Assembly: GCA_963920635.1 (NCBI GenBank)
Contig: OY987298.1
Location: 38,657,787 to 38,721,786, forward strand
Direction: 5' to 3'
Length of the DNA stretch: 64,000 nucleotides
Source of the DNA: Pseudeuparius sepicola
Lineage: Eukaryota; Arthropoda; Insecta; Coleoptera; Anthribidae
The notes under the pieces were generated by a model, which saw only the letters and a list, made by a program, of their open reading frames with translations, was not told the DNA's origin and searched no databases. Made by a program: the position numbers and the translations under genes. Numbering within the stretch: the first letter of the stretch is position 1; every line of letters starts with the position of its first letter. Shown piece after piece: positions 8,671 through 21,100 of this stretch.

Positions 8671-8960
8671 CTTGCAGCGAAGCACTGAAGCAGTATGTCA
8701 AGCATCTGCGGCACCGCAACCTATATACTATAAGCAGAGTATATAAAACAACCAGCAGTATTACTTCCCATGGCGGGAAAATTCTGCGCACCTGTTCGCG
8801 CAGCCGCCATTTGGGAATAGATTCTGTCAAATGGATGCAGTGTCGGAGCGTTTGAGCAGTTCTTATTTGGTTGTATGAGAGATATTACCGTGCCGTGGAA
8901 TGTGCATTTTTGTAAATTGTGCTAGTATCTTAAATAAAGAATCTCAGGAAGGAGTCAAAG
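8671..8960. promoter_or_regulatory. Upstream region of polymerase B
   Basis: No gene seen. An AT-rich block at 8727-8752 (CTATATACTA...GTATATAAAAC) contains TATA-like strings on both strands and lies ~60-80 bases upstream of the polymerase ATG. GC-rich sequence with TTCGCGCAGCCGCC follows. Confidence 0.4.
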
Positions 8961-9030
8961 CTGCTTGTGCTTACCACACACTATTTACTAATACTACTCT
9001 GTATTTCTGAATTGATTTTCTCGGATACGC

Positions 9031-9108
9031 CTCTGACTTCTATCTCCCCAATATGGCCGACTTCTATTCCCCCAATATGGCTGACTTCTGTTCCCCCAAT
9101 ATGATCAA
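9031..9108. repeat. Three tandem copies of a ~27-bp unit
   Basis: The string CCCCAATATGG/C preceded by GACTTCT(A/G)T(T/C) recurs three times with small differences. No function assigned; the reading frames here look fortuitous. Confidence 0.7.
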
Positions 9109-9335
9109 CTGCTGGTTGTTTTATATGTTCTGCTATAAGAAAGAGCAATCCGACAATGATGCGTCGCACACCGACAGAGAAATGCTGTGAATAAGTGTCA
9201 ACCTGAGGGAACTTTCTAATTAAGAGTAATAACGCAGACTTCTGCGATTTGTTATAGATTATCGAGAATTGAAAAAATAGTCTTAGCATTTTCATAATTC
9301 ATATTTGCACAGCACTAAGTTAATTTCTAGATATT

Positions 9336-9707
9336 GGTGTTCGACAAATAGACGGAGATATTTTAGAGGGTGATTCCTTGTTAAAAATATGAACAAATAT
9401 TAAAGTTACAAAAACGGCAGTGGCGTACATTTTTTTTCTCCCAATAATATTCGCTAAGGTGCTCCCCGGGACGCCACTGGACTTAATAATTTTAATCAAC
9501 ATATTTGACTAAATTAGACTCTTAATACAACAAACATTGCCAAATTTCAACAGAATTGATATTTTTTAAGATATTAATAATTTTTTAAATTTAACATCCT
9601 GTAACTTGAAAACTCTACATTTGCGGACCCATATTTATAGATTTTTTTTTATATTTTTTAACAAGGAATCACCCTCTAAAATATCTCCGTTTATTTTTCG
9701 AACACCC
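9336..9707. mobile_element. Foldback/MITE element of about 372 bp
   Basis: Begins GGTGTTCGACAAATA and ends with the inverse TATTTTTCGAACACC. The terminal inverted repeats extend about 50 bp and include AGAGGGTGATTCCTTG. No coding capacity. Inserted between polymerase B and the nuclease-like gene of Polinton A. Confidence 0.75.
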
Positions 9708-10384
9708 AGTATTTGTAGATATTTTTAAATAATCGGCATTTTCTGACCATCACTTGAATTGATCGAATTCGAAGTTGTCTGCACTACAGATTTTAAAATA
9801 GTGGGAAAACTATGATATTCGGAGAATTTAAAATTTAAGTTGGTAATATTGACGTCTAATACGGTTTCCACTTGATTTGCACAGGTTACACCACTGTAAT
9901 TATCCAAATTGCAAAACTGTTATCAACATAAGAATATCTGCACTATTGATCAGATTTTATAACGGCGGGAAAGTTTTAAGTTTAATTTAAGTTGGCAGTA
10001 TTGGCATACAATATGGCTTCCACTTTGCATCTTCAACCAACGCTCTTCACGCCTCTCGGTGTTGCCAGATCAGACTCCTCCCCGTCTCCAATACTGAGGC
10101 GAGAAGGAATTAACACAACAAAAGTTCATATGTTTTATTTGATTTTTCAAATTTATACAATTTAAAACAACGTTGTAAATACAAGACATAAAGGTAATTG
10201 TAGCAATTTTTATATTTATTTGAATATAATGTATAGCATGATTCAACTTTTATCACCAAAACTTAAAATAAGTAGATTTTTCTTATAAAACATAATTATT
10301 TATCTACACTTATATACAATTTAAAACGAGAATGCAAATAGGTAATAATTTTTACATTAATTTTACATCGATTGTACTGATTTA

Positions 10385-11235
10385 TACAGGGTGGTCCAAC
10401 ATTTAGTAACAAAACAATAGAAAACGTAAAAGTAGAGACGTAGAGCGACAATTGCTTCAAGTTTTCTTTTCCTAAAGGAAGCCAGTTTAGACGCTCATAC
10501 AATACTATAAAAATATCCATCTACTTATACCAGTGCCGTAGAGAGTAGGATTATATTTTTTAATAACAAAATAATACCCGCTGGAAAAGTAATATTTTTT
10601 TGCTTCACTAAATTTCGAAATAAATTCTAAAAAACATTCTTTACTTTTTTGAAAATGTACCGTTTTGAAAAAATTCAGTGCGTTTTAATTTCTAGCAGAG
10701 GAAACTCAAAGTAGGTCTAGGCTTTAGACATTTTGCACAGCAGTTTTCAATTCCGAACGACTTTTCTTAAGACTGAGATCAAAAATCATATTTTTTAATA
10801 ACAAAATGGTACCTGCTGGAAAAGTAATATTTTTTGTCTTCACTAAATTTGTCAAAAAAAAATCTAAAAAAACATTCTTGACTTTTTCGAAAAATGTACA
10901 GTTTTGAAAAATTCAGTTTCCTGAATTTCTATTTTTAGCAGAAGAAAATCAAAGTAGTTCTAGGCTTTAGACAATAACATTTTGAAGTAAACCTACATAA
11001 AAAAATAGTTTTAATTCCCAGGACGTGATTTTTTGAATCTAGAAAACCTTTTTGTACACTTTACGGTAAAATGTTATTAAGGAAAGTTTAAAAACTCAAT
11101 AGGTCGGTGCGTAAATGATTTTCTAAAAATACTTGAAAAATTGATTCGCTGTATATTGAAAACTGTTAGACATATTTGTAAGAAAAAATCTACTTTAACG
11201 TTCTTAAAGTTTTGTTACTAAAAATTGTCTCAATA
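10385..11235. repeat. Imperfect inverted-repeat element with an internal ~240-bp duplication
   Basis: The left side (TTAGTAACAAAAC...AACGTAAAAGTAG) and right side (CTACTTTAACGTT...GTTTTGTTACTAA) are inverted copies. Inside, two direct copies of ~190 bp begin at about 10545 and 10788 (TATTTTTTAATAACAAAAT...CTAGGCTTTAGAC). The ACAGGGTGG start is typical of insect MITEs. No ORF supported. Confidence 0.6.
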
Positions 11236-11290
11236 CAATTATTACTGATACAGAAATGACAATAAAATTCACTAAAAACCTACATAGTAT

Positions 11291-11833
11291 TTACAATGCT
11301 TCACAATAACCATACCTTCGCACATACTCGGAAAAAAACGTCAGCTCCACCCGAGGGCAGTGTAGCGGTTTTCCATTCCTCTCGATGTGTCTGTCGCACT
11401 GCCTTCCTCGCACCCTTTCGTAAAAAACGGGATGCTTTTTTACCAGAACGTCAAACTTTGGACACCCCATATTCTCGATATTGTATCCAAGATGTCCATA
11501 TCCAGCCGCATGCAACAGGTCCTTCTCCACACGTCCTCCTTTAAAAGCAATCTTCTGAACCCCGGAAAGCGAACCCAGAAGTTGGAACTCTGCCACAACG
11601 CTGTCCTGTGCTTGATCCATTGGCCTATCATAAAATTCGAGGCCGTGAATGTTCTTCGTCACCCATCTCGCACTGCAGGCATCCTTGGCGCTTAGATTCC
11701 TGAAGTCACCAACGCGGAAATATTTTGAGGTGACATCTCCGGTCTCCATATTGAAAATTCCCAATTCTTTAATTAAGAATTTGCCATTGACTTGAAAACC
11801 GTCGGCATCCACTATGTACTTCACAAACACCAT
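11291..11833 (-). CDS. Conserved nuclease-like Polinton protein (180 aa)
   Basis: Homologue of 42929-43459 in Polinton B. Conserved features in order: YIVDADGF.VNGKFLIKELGIF near the N-terminus, ARWVT.N.HGL, a KGG.VE.DLL.AAG.GHL.YNIE block, GCPKFD, then C..H and CP.VEL.FF.EYV at the C-terminus. Related proteins are widespread in arthropod genomes. The D-x-D...KE pattern followed by an acidic helix would fit a degenerate RNase H/DEDD-type exonuclease fold, but that is inference. Start chosen at ATG 11833; the frame runs further to 11899 without an ATG. It is divergent from the eight-exon gene, sharing a ~450-bp upstream region. Confidence 0.75.
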   Translation of the reverse strand: MVFVKYIVDADGFQVNGKFLIKELGIFNMETGDVTSKYFRVGDFRNLSAKDACSARWVTKNIHGLEFYDRPMDQAQDSVVAEFQLLGSLSGVQKIAFKGGRVEKDLLHAAGYGHLGYNIENMGCPKFDVLVKKHPVFYERVRGRQCDRHIERNGKPLHCPRVELTFFSEYVRRYGYCEAL

Positions 11834-12278
11834 TCTTGAATTGTATGGAAAAATTATTTTCAGAACTGACGATGAATCTACTGGGGGCGTTATATTCAAT
11901 AGATGTACGGAGGGATGATGGTGGGAGGGTGGTAGGGACTCATTTCTAACATCCAGGAAAATGCCGGATATCTGACAACGTTGTGCTCGGGCGTACGGAG
12001 GGGTTTGATTGGAGCTTACGGCGAAGCGTCTCGTTGATTGGATAACTCGATGATGGTGGGAGTCTGGTGGTACTCATCTGCAGTACCGTTGATCTGACAA
12101 CGTTGACGGGCGTACCAGGGTTTCATTGGCAGGGGGGTTGTCTCGTTGAATGTGGGCGGATCTGATGATAGCGGAGCATATCTACAGACGATAGTTTGCT
12201 TATTTACTTTCACGTCAGTTCGCTGCTTGATCGAACCTAGTGAATCCTGTGATTTTAGTGCTTCGCTGCTGTTTCATG
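11834..12278. promoter_or_regulatory. Bidirectional promoter region with duplicated block
   Basis: It separates two divergent Polinton genes. A ~120-135 bp block is present twice: GATGATGGTGGGAG at 11915 and 12050, TCTGACAACGTTG at about 11971 and 12091, and GTCTCGTTGA at about 12027 and 12140. No canonical TATA box is seen. Confidence 0.5.
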
Positions 12279-15099
12279 ATGAGCCGTTTCTTTAGTAACA
12301 ATGCCTTGGTGGCTGTAAGTATTACTATTTTTTTAACCTTGATTTGAAACTTATTTTTAATAAACAAATTTAGCAGAACAGTATAATTTTAGTCATACTT
12401 TAAGCGTAGCAAAGTTAAATAAAATTCAACCTAATTTGTTTTGTCAAAATGTTTACTAAGTGCTATTGTGGTTCAGAAACAGGTGTTTTTTCTTTTGTAT
12501 TTCCTTTTAATTTTTTAGATAAATTGATTCATGCGAGCACAGTTTTTAAGGGAAATTATTTTCTGTTAAATGTTGTAATAATGTCAATTTTAATGCTATG
12601 ACTAAATTATTACTGAAACGAAATTTATAGCTTATTACTAAAAGTTTTAGAAACCTAGCTGAAATGTTTCAATTATTGTTAACATATTAATCCTTTAAAA
12701 ATCGAATTTTTAACGAATTTTGAATTTTTTTTTGGTCGAGAACAAAATTTTCCTCGCAAAATTACAACGCCTGTCAGATGATTGGTAATGTGGTTTAAAG
12801 AACTTTTCGAATAAAAATATCTGCGTTGACGCTTTGTTTTTAATATATGGAGTGTTAATTTTATCAAACATAGAAAACGATACCCTTGACCATGTGAAAA
12901 ATCATTTGCTTCACGCTCTTCTGCTAGATTCCAAAACCTTCTATAGCCTTTTTGATAGAAATTGATTCATGAGAGCATCGGATGAGTTTTAAGAGAATTA
13001 TTTTCTGTTACATATCGTAATAATGGCAATTTTAATATTATGACTAAATTATTACTAAAACAAAATTTATAGCTTATTACTGAAAGTTTTAGAAACCTTG
13101 CTGAACTGTTTTAATTAATGTTAACATATTAATTCTTTAAAAATCGAATTTTGAACAAATTTTAAATTTATTTGGTTGAGAACAAAATTTTCCTCGCAAA
13201 ATTACAACGCTTGTCAGATGATAGGTAATGTTGTTTAAAGAACTTTTGAATAAAAATACGTGCGCTTTGTTTTTAATATATGGATTGTTATTTTTTTAAC
13301 AAACATGTGAAAAATCATTTGTTTCACGGTCCTCTGCTAGATTATAGTTTCAAAACCTTCTATAGCCTTTTTGTTGAAAAATGTTTTCTATTTTACAAGT
13401 TAGGGGGACACTGCAGTAAATTTGAAAGAGATGTTTTCTGTTTAGAATTGAGTGTGGAATCATTTAAAAAATCTGTTGGTGTAAAAGCTCTTTACGGAAA
13501 GCTTACCCACAAGCATGCCGCTGACGCTTTAAAAAATCCTGTATTACTTTTTAATAACGCCTTACGATGTTATCTTCCCTACCTCGCATTTTGTAGTTTC
13601 ATAATTAAAAAAAAATCATAAGTTAATTGTAACATTCTGTATATTAAAAACAAAGCGCACATATTTTTATTCAAAAGGTTATAAAACTACATTTCCTATA
13701 TCCTCTGTCAAGCCTTGTCGATGAATTTTGTGGACACCCTGTACATTTCTTTCAATATTCCTAAAATTTCCAAAGAAAACAGTTTAGTCTTCAAAAGTAA
13801 ATTTACATAAAATAATATTTGTGTTCATTGTAAAATATATTATTCTGCTTACAATTCCCATTTTCTGAATAGTAAAAGAGGCCAGTATAGGGTTTCCAAA
13901 TTGTAAATCTTACCTAAGGTGCTAAAATAATATTTTTGGGAACAATGGAATATCATTTAGTATTGTATAGAAATGAGAAAGTAATGTTAGGATTGTAAAA
14001 TAATATCATTAAGTATATTGTATGGAAATGCCCATGTCGTAAAATTGATTATTCTGATACTTCCAAAAGGTAGGATCGTAAAATAATATCATTGAGTATA
14101 TTGTATGGGAATGTCCAAATCGTAAAATTCTGCTAATTCTAGATGTCGAGATCGTAAAATAATATCATTAGTATATTATTGTTTGGAAATTTCCAAGCAA
14201 TACCATTTATTCTGCAAAAATTTCTATATTAAGACATTTTAATTTATTTAACGTACGCGATGATCTTTTTCATCTGTGTAAATTTTAAGTTTAATTTGGA
14301 GTCAATTTTCTTTACAGCTGTGTCTCCAGCAACCCATTTAGTTTTTTCATTGTTTTCTCTGTAGAGTTTAGGTTTTCTAGAATTTTTTCCAGAATATTAT
14401 GATTTGTAGAACTATATTAACATTTAAAATTTTGACTTCCTCCTTCATAATATCATTGATTTGTAAAATTTGAGCTCAACTTTTTAAATATAAAATAATA
14501 CACAAAAAATGAATTTTAGCAAAATTATCTATTATTTACTTTCAGCCAACTCAGTTAACACTGAACGAGGCAGAAACCATTGACGCAGTGTCTGCAATCC
14601 TTAGCCCCTCTGTAAGTTTTGGATTAATAATTTATATTCTCAAAAAAAAAAAATGTTTCATTAAATAGTTAACAACCACTGAACTTCTGGAGACGTTAGA
14701 GGATGAGACGTACGTGCCAACTAAACTTGATTCCCGTGCTGTAAGTTAACATCATCAATCAATATGTTATTTTTTTCAAATAATGTCTCCTCACAGCTAC
14801 GCGAAATGTCTCTAGGCCAAGGCTACCCTGGGTACAGTACTGGCTTACCATCGAGCCATAATACTCAGGTCGCAAACGTTTCTGTAAGTTATTATTATTA
14901 TAGTATTATCGACTTGTTATTGCTTTCTTCTCACAGCCACACGCTTCTGCCAAGGCAGAATCGTGGTTGCCAACAACGGGTCCATACAATGGACCATACA
15001 TGGGTTTATACACGGACCCATATACTGGGCCATACCCGGCTCCATACGTTTCTGTAAGTTAACACACCATTAAATCACTAGGCAAATATTATTATCGAC

Positions 15100-15138
<39 letters not shown>

Positions 15139-18100
15139 TATTATCGACTTATTATTATTATTATTTTTATTATTTTTATTATTATTATTATTATTATCTC
15201 GACTTAGCCAAAAAGCATTCGCACTCCCTCTACGGGGAACATTCACTCAGATCCCGGGCATCCCGGATACCAAAAGGATCTGGCTCGGACGAGACCCTTG
15301 CCATCTAATCGGGCCTTAGGTGACATTGATGTTGTTGGACGATCCTGCATTCCCCATGAATTTCCTGACGGTTCGGGCTGTCGCAAGTAGTACCGCTTTC
15401 TGCATGGACCTGTAAAGACTATCAGTTAGATTCAGCTCCTTGATGTTTCTCAGCAAACTTTTTGGTATAACACCAGTTGTTGACATGATGATTGGAATCG
15501 TCTGGATGTTCTCCATTTCCCATTGCCTTCTAATTCGTTCTTCTAAGTCTCTGTACTTCGCGATCTTCTCGACTTGCTTCACACGCAGGTTGTTGTTGTT
15601 CGGTTATTATTATTATTATTATATCGACTTAGCCAAAAGGCATTCGCACTCCCTCTACGGGGAACATTCACTCAGATCCCGGGCATCCCGGATACCAAAA
15701 GGATCTGGCTCGGACGAGACCCTTGCCATGTTATCGGGCCCTAGGTGACATTGATGTTCTTGGACGATCCTGCATTCCCCATGAATTTCCTGACGGTTCG
15801 GGCTGTCGCAAGTAGTACCGCTTTCTGCATGGACCTGTAAAGACTATCAGTTAGATTCAGCTCCTTGATGTTTCTCAGCAAACTTTTTGGTATAACACCA
15901 GTTGTTGACATGATGATTGGAATCGTCTGGACGTTCTCCATTTCCCATTGCCTTCTAATTCGTTCTTCTAAGTCTCTGTACTTCGCGATCTTCTCGACTT
16001 GCTTCACACGCAGGTTGTTGTTGTTCGGGATGGCCACATCAATCAGAGTTGTCTTCCTAGAAATTTTATCAACTATTATAAGGTCCGGTCTGTTATGGGC
16101 AACTCGTTGATCAGTCAGAACTGTACGATCCCAGTACATCTTGTAGTTGCTGTTCTCAAGAACAGGCTCAGGTGTGTAGTTGTAATATGGGACCCTTTCT
16201 GTCTGCACAAGCAGCAGCTTTTCCGCCAGTTCCCGGTGCAAGATCTTGGCAACCGAATCGTGTCGTTCCTTATATTCCGTTGATGCGAACATCTGACATC
16301 CTCCTGTTATGTGCTGGATTGTTTCTGAAGTTGGGCACCCGTATCTGCATCTGTCATCCACTACCGATGCATCTCCTACAATGAATTTTAGGTAGTTGCG
16401 AGTTGGTATAACCTGATCTTGTATGGCCAGTAGGAAGCCTTCCGTCTCGGGGAACATTCGTCCCGAGGTCAGCCAATAGTTCGACGCTAACTTGTCGACA
16501 TGTTCCTGGTTAACCTCATTAGGATGTCTCCCGTGCAGCGGCTTCCCCAACCACCTCTGTAGTTTATCGTTGTCGGTTCGGTGGTGATTTTGACGCTCGT
16601 GTTCCGTCAGACGTAGCGGTGTTGAGACGTCTGCTCCGCATATAGCCCTATGTAGTGTGGAGCTGTTGGCCTGCCTGTAGAAATAATTACGCAGATTTAA
16701 TATTTGTTGGTCCAATTGCTTGCTGAGATCTGCCAATCCTCTTCCTCCTAGTTGACGTGGCAGAGTTGTTCTTTCTACGGCGCTACGGGGATGATGTTTA
16801 TGAGCTTTTGTCAGTAGTGTCCTAACTTTTCGTTGCAGGTTGTTGATGTCCGTGTTGGTCCAATTCACTATTCCGAACGAATAGCTGAGTACAGAGCACG
16901 CATACGTGTTCAGGGCCTTAAACAAATTCCTGCTGTTAAGATCAGTTCGCACTACTTGTCTTACTCTCTTGATGAATTCATTCGTTAAATCAGTCTTCAT
17001 TGTTCGATGGTCTATCCTTTGAGCTTGTTTCATCCCGAGATACTTGTATGTATCTCCCTTGCTCATTGCTTCGATCTCCTGGCCGTCCTGCATCTCGTGT
17101 GCGCTTTGTTCGAGCTTTCCCCGGATGATATTAAGGGTGCGGCACTTGTCCAGTCCAAACAGCATTCCGATGTCCCTGGAGAACTCCTCTACAATTTTAA
17201 GCATTTGCGTTAGTTGGTTTTTGGTTGCGGCGATCAGTTTTAAATCATCCATATATAATAGGTGATTCAACTTGATCGCTTCTGCGTTGTTGCTTTTGAT
17301 AGCGAAGCCATATTTTGTAGAGTTCAACCGATGTGATAGAGGGTTCATCGCCATGCAGAACCACAGTGGACTGAGTGAATCTCCTTGGAAAATCCCTCTT
17401 CGGATGTTGATTGTGTCGGTCTCGATGTTACTGTCTGCGGTTCTGAGTTGTATCTTAGTGCGCCAGGTTGTCATAACGTGTTCTAAAAAGGAAACTGTAT
17501 GATGATCTATTTTATACAGCTTTAAGATACCTGTGAGCCAGTCGTGAGGTACGGAATCAAATGCTTTTTTGTAGTCCACATAAGCCATGTGGAGGTTTCG
17601 TTGCTTGGAATGAGCCTGGTTGCAGATGACAGAGTCTATGATGAGTTGCTCTTTGCATCCCATTGCGCCCTTCGAGCAGCCCTTCTGCTGCATTGCAATG
17701 ATGTTGTTCCGCTCGCAGTGAGCATATATTCGCTGCGTAAGGCAAGATGTGATTATCTTGTACAGCGTAGGCAAGCAGGTTATTGGGCGGTACTTGGCAG
17801 GGTTATCCGTATTCCGCTGGTCTTTTGGTAACAGGTAAGTTGCACCCTGTGTAAGAAACAATGGCATTTTCAGAGGATCGAGCAAGACTTCATTAATTAA
17901 GGTAGTTATTTGTTCATGCGTGCACCACAACTTCTTAATCCAATAATTTTGGAGATGATCTGGACCTGGTGCCTTCCAGTTGTGGGAATTCTTGATGACA
18001 TCGGAGACCTCAGCGGTTGTGAATTGCTCGTGTTGCATCTGGCTATAGTTCCGGCCCATCTCGCGTTCTTCGCTGATCCAGCTTGCACTGACATTGTATG

Positions 18101-21100
18101 GACCTGGTGTGGCAAGTTGATTTCTCCAGAAACCGTCGACCTGTTCTCTGCTAGGGTAACTCGCATTTGTGGCATCGGCGCTAGAATTAAAAGCACGGTA
18201 GAAACCCTTTTCTGATCGTTCAAAGAGTTTATTGTCTCGTTTCCTGTTGTTACTAGCCTTGTATCTCCTCAGACGCCCTGCGAAAACAGAAAGTTTTTGT
18301 TTTAATGTGTCAAGACATTGTTGAGCAGTGATGTTCGCGGGGTCATGCCGAGAATGCATTTGGGTGCGGCTCATTACTGCCTGCACCGCCCTCTGGATCC
18401 TTCTAGTTCTAACTCCTCTGATATATTCCGTCACTTGTCCTATGTCTTTACGGAGACTCTCGATCTTCCGATTTAGTCGCATTTCCCATTGAGCCATTCG
18501 TGGTTCTGGTCTTGCACGATTCAACTCTTGGGCCGTTCGGATCTTGGCACCCATTACAGTGATGACTGCCGTTGCGGCACAGTAGATTAACATGTGCATA
18601 CGTTCTAATGTTGGTGTCACTGAAACATAGCTTGGTAAAATTCTTGTGTTCATAAGATCGAGCACGATCGCAAGTTTCCTGGAAGAATTTAATCTTGGTA
18701 GCGGTGGCCTGCTAAGTGGGTCTGTGCCTTCGTATCGCAATACTGCCTGTCTCATATGTGTGTCCAAGCCTTCAAAATGTTCTTCGTTAACCCGTTCCAG
18801 ACTCTCGGTTGTTGGTTCTACCGTTTCGGCTTCTAGTTGTTGTCCAGGCTCTTGAAGTTCCCCATTGTTGTTGTTGTCATCTATGTCTATGTGTTCGCCG
18901 TGGATCTCTAGCTCAACTTCCCGTTTGATAGCGTTAAGTCGCGTTTCTGGAATTCGGTTATTTCTTAGAATAGTTCGATACTGATCTGACACTCTTTGTT
19001 CAGACACTTGCATGTGTGGAAACTCCCTGCAGAACTCGGCATGCAGTTGTTGTCGGTAGCCGATAATCTCTTGTCCTAAGTTTGTCACCCTGTAGAAAAT
19101 ACGCATAATCGATTCATTCATGGACACAGTCCATTTCATGCGTCGTCGTTGTAATCCCGCCTCTGTGAACGCTGGCTGAAGTTCCCGCGCAGCACCTTCG
19201 GTGGGTGGAACCCTAGTTCTCGTTTGGCTCCCATGTTGTAGATGTTCGTGTTGTTGTTGGGCTGTAGCTGTTTGTGCAACAGGGGCCCGCCTCATCAGCG
19301 CCCTGTCACCGACGTCCCGCTCGCTGTCATGCCCAGCGCCGGCTCCAGACATGCCCTGGCGATCCCCAGGCAGCGGCCCTATGACAATCATCCTATCATT
19401 CTCCATTCCATAGTTTTCTCCCGTAACGTGGGAGTGACGGCCCTCGGTCGCCTTTTACGACTCGCGGAGCCACGATAGGAGTATTCTAACCCGCTACCCA
19501 TACGGGTCAACTAGGATAACGCGGGATCGTTACTCCCGAGGATCTGCCCCTGTCACCGGCCAAACCCCTCCTTGCGTTAACTGGGAAACACGGGATCGTT
19601 ACACCCGAGGATCTGCCCCTCTCACAGGCTAGACCCATCCCTGTGTAACTGGGAGTCGCGGGATTGTCACCCCCGAGGATCAGCCCCCGTCACCGGCTAG
19701 ACCCCTCCCTGCGCAACTGGATATCGCGGGATTGTCACACCCGTAGGTCTGCCCCTGTCACAGGCCAAGCCTCTCCATGCGTAACTGGGAATCGCGGGAT
19801 CGTTACACCCGTGAATCTGCCCCTCTCACAGGCCAGACTCATCCCTGCGTAACTGGGGAGCGCGGGATTGTCACACCCGTGGATCTGCCTCTCTCACAAG
19901 TCAGATCCCCCCTGCGTATTATTATTATTATCTCGACTTAGCCAAAAGGCATTCGCACTCCCTCTACGGGGAACATTCACTCAGATCCCGGGCATCCCGG
20001 ATACCAAAAGGATCTGGCTCGGACGAGACCCTTGCCATGTTATCGGGCCCTAGGTGACATTGATGTTCTTGGACGATCCTGCATTCCCCATGAATTTCCT
20101 GACGGTTCGGGCTGTCGCAAGTAGTACCGCTTTCTGCATGGACCTGTAAAGACTATCAGTTAGATTCAGCTCCTTGATGTTTCTCAGCAAACTTTTTGGT
20201 ATAACACCAGTTGTTGACATGATGATTGGAATCGTCTGGACGTTCTCCATTTCCCATTGCCTTCTAATTCGTTCTTCTAAGTCTCTGTACTTCGCGATCT
20301 TCTCGACTTGCTTCACACGCAGGTTGTTGTTGTTCGGGATGGCCACATCAATCAGAGTTGTCTTCCTAGAAATTTTATCAACTATTATAAGGTCCGGTCT
20401 GTTATGGGCAACTCGTTGATCAGTCAGAACTGTACGATCCCAGTACATCTTGTAGTTGCTGTTCTCAAGAACAGGCTCAGGTGTGTAGTTGTAATATGGG
20501 ACCCTTTCTGTCTGCATAAGCAGCAGCTTTTCCGCCAGTTCCCGGTGCAAGATCTTGGCAACCGAATCGTGTCGTTCCTTATATTCCGTTGATGCGAACA
20601 TCTGACATCCTCCTGTTATGTGCTGGATTGTTTCTGAAGTTGGGCACCCGTATCTGCATCTGTCATCCACTACCGATGCATCTCCTACAATGAATTTTAG
20701 GTAGTTGCGAGTTGGTATAACCTGATCTTGTATGGCCAGTAGGAAGCCTTCCGTCTCGGGGAACATTCGTCCCGAGGTCAGCCAATAGTTCGACGCTAAC
20801 TTGTCGACATGTTCCTGGTTAACCTCATTAGGATGTCTCCCGTGCAGCGGCTTCCCCAACCACCTCTGTAGTTTATCGTTGTCGGTTCGGTGGTGATTTT
20901 GACGCTCGTGTTCCGTCAGACGTAGCGGTGTTGAGACGTCTGCTCCGCATATAGCCCTATGTAGTGTGGAGCTGTTGGCCTGCCTGTAGAAATAATTACG
21001 CAGATTTAATATTTGTTGGTCCAATTGCTTGCTGAGATCTGCCAATCCTCTTCCTCCTAGTTGACGTGGCAGAGTTGTTCTTTCTACGGCGCTACGGGGA

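Larger units (their letters stand above)
15623..19917 (-). mobile_element. R4/Dong-type non-LTR retrotransposon copy 2, full length
   Basis: About 4.3 kb. The 3' end (left) reads CTAAGTCGA followed by TAA repeats in its own orientation; the 5' end carries ~68-bp tandem repeats. It contains one intact ORF (15741-19406). Insertion in TTA/TAA microsatellite is a known habit of Dong-type elements of the R4 clade. Confidence 0.9.

Noticed and set aside
17007..17213. Plus-strand frames inside the retrotransposon copies, recurring in copies 2-4
   Set aside because: They recur only because the copies are near-identical; all are antisense to the reverse transcriptase.
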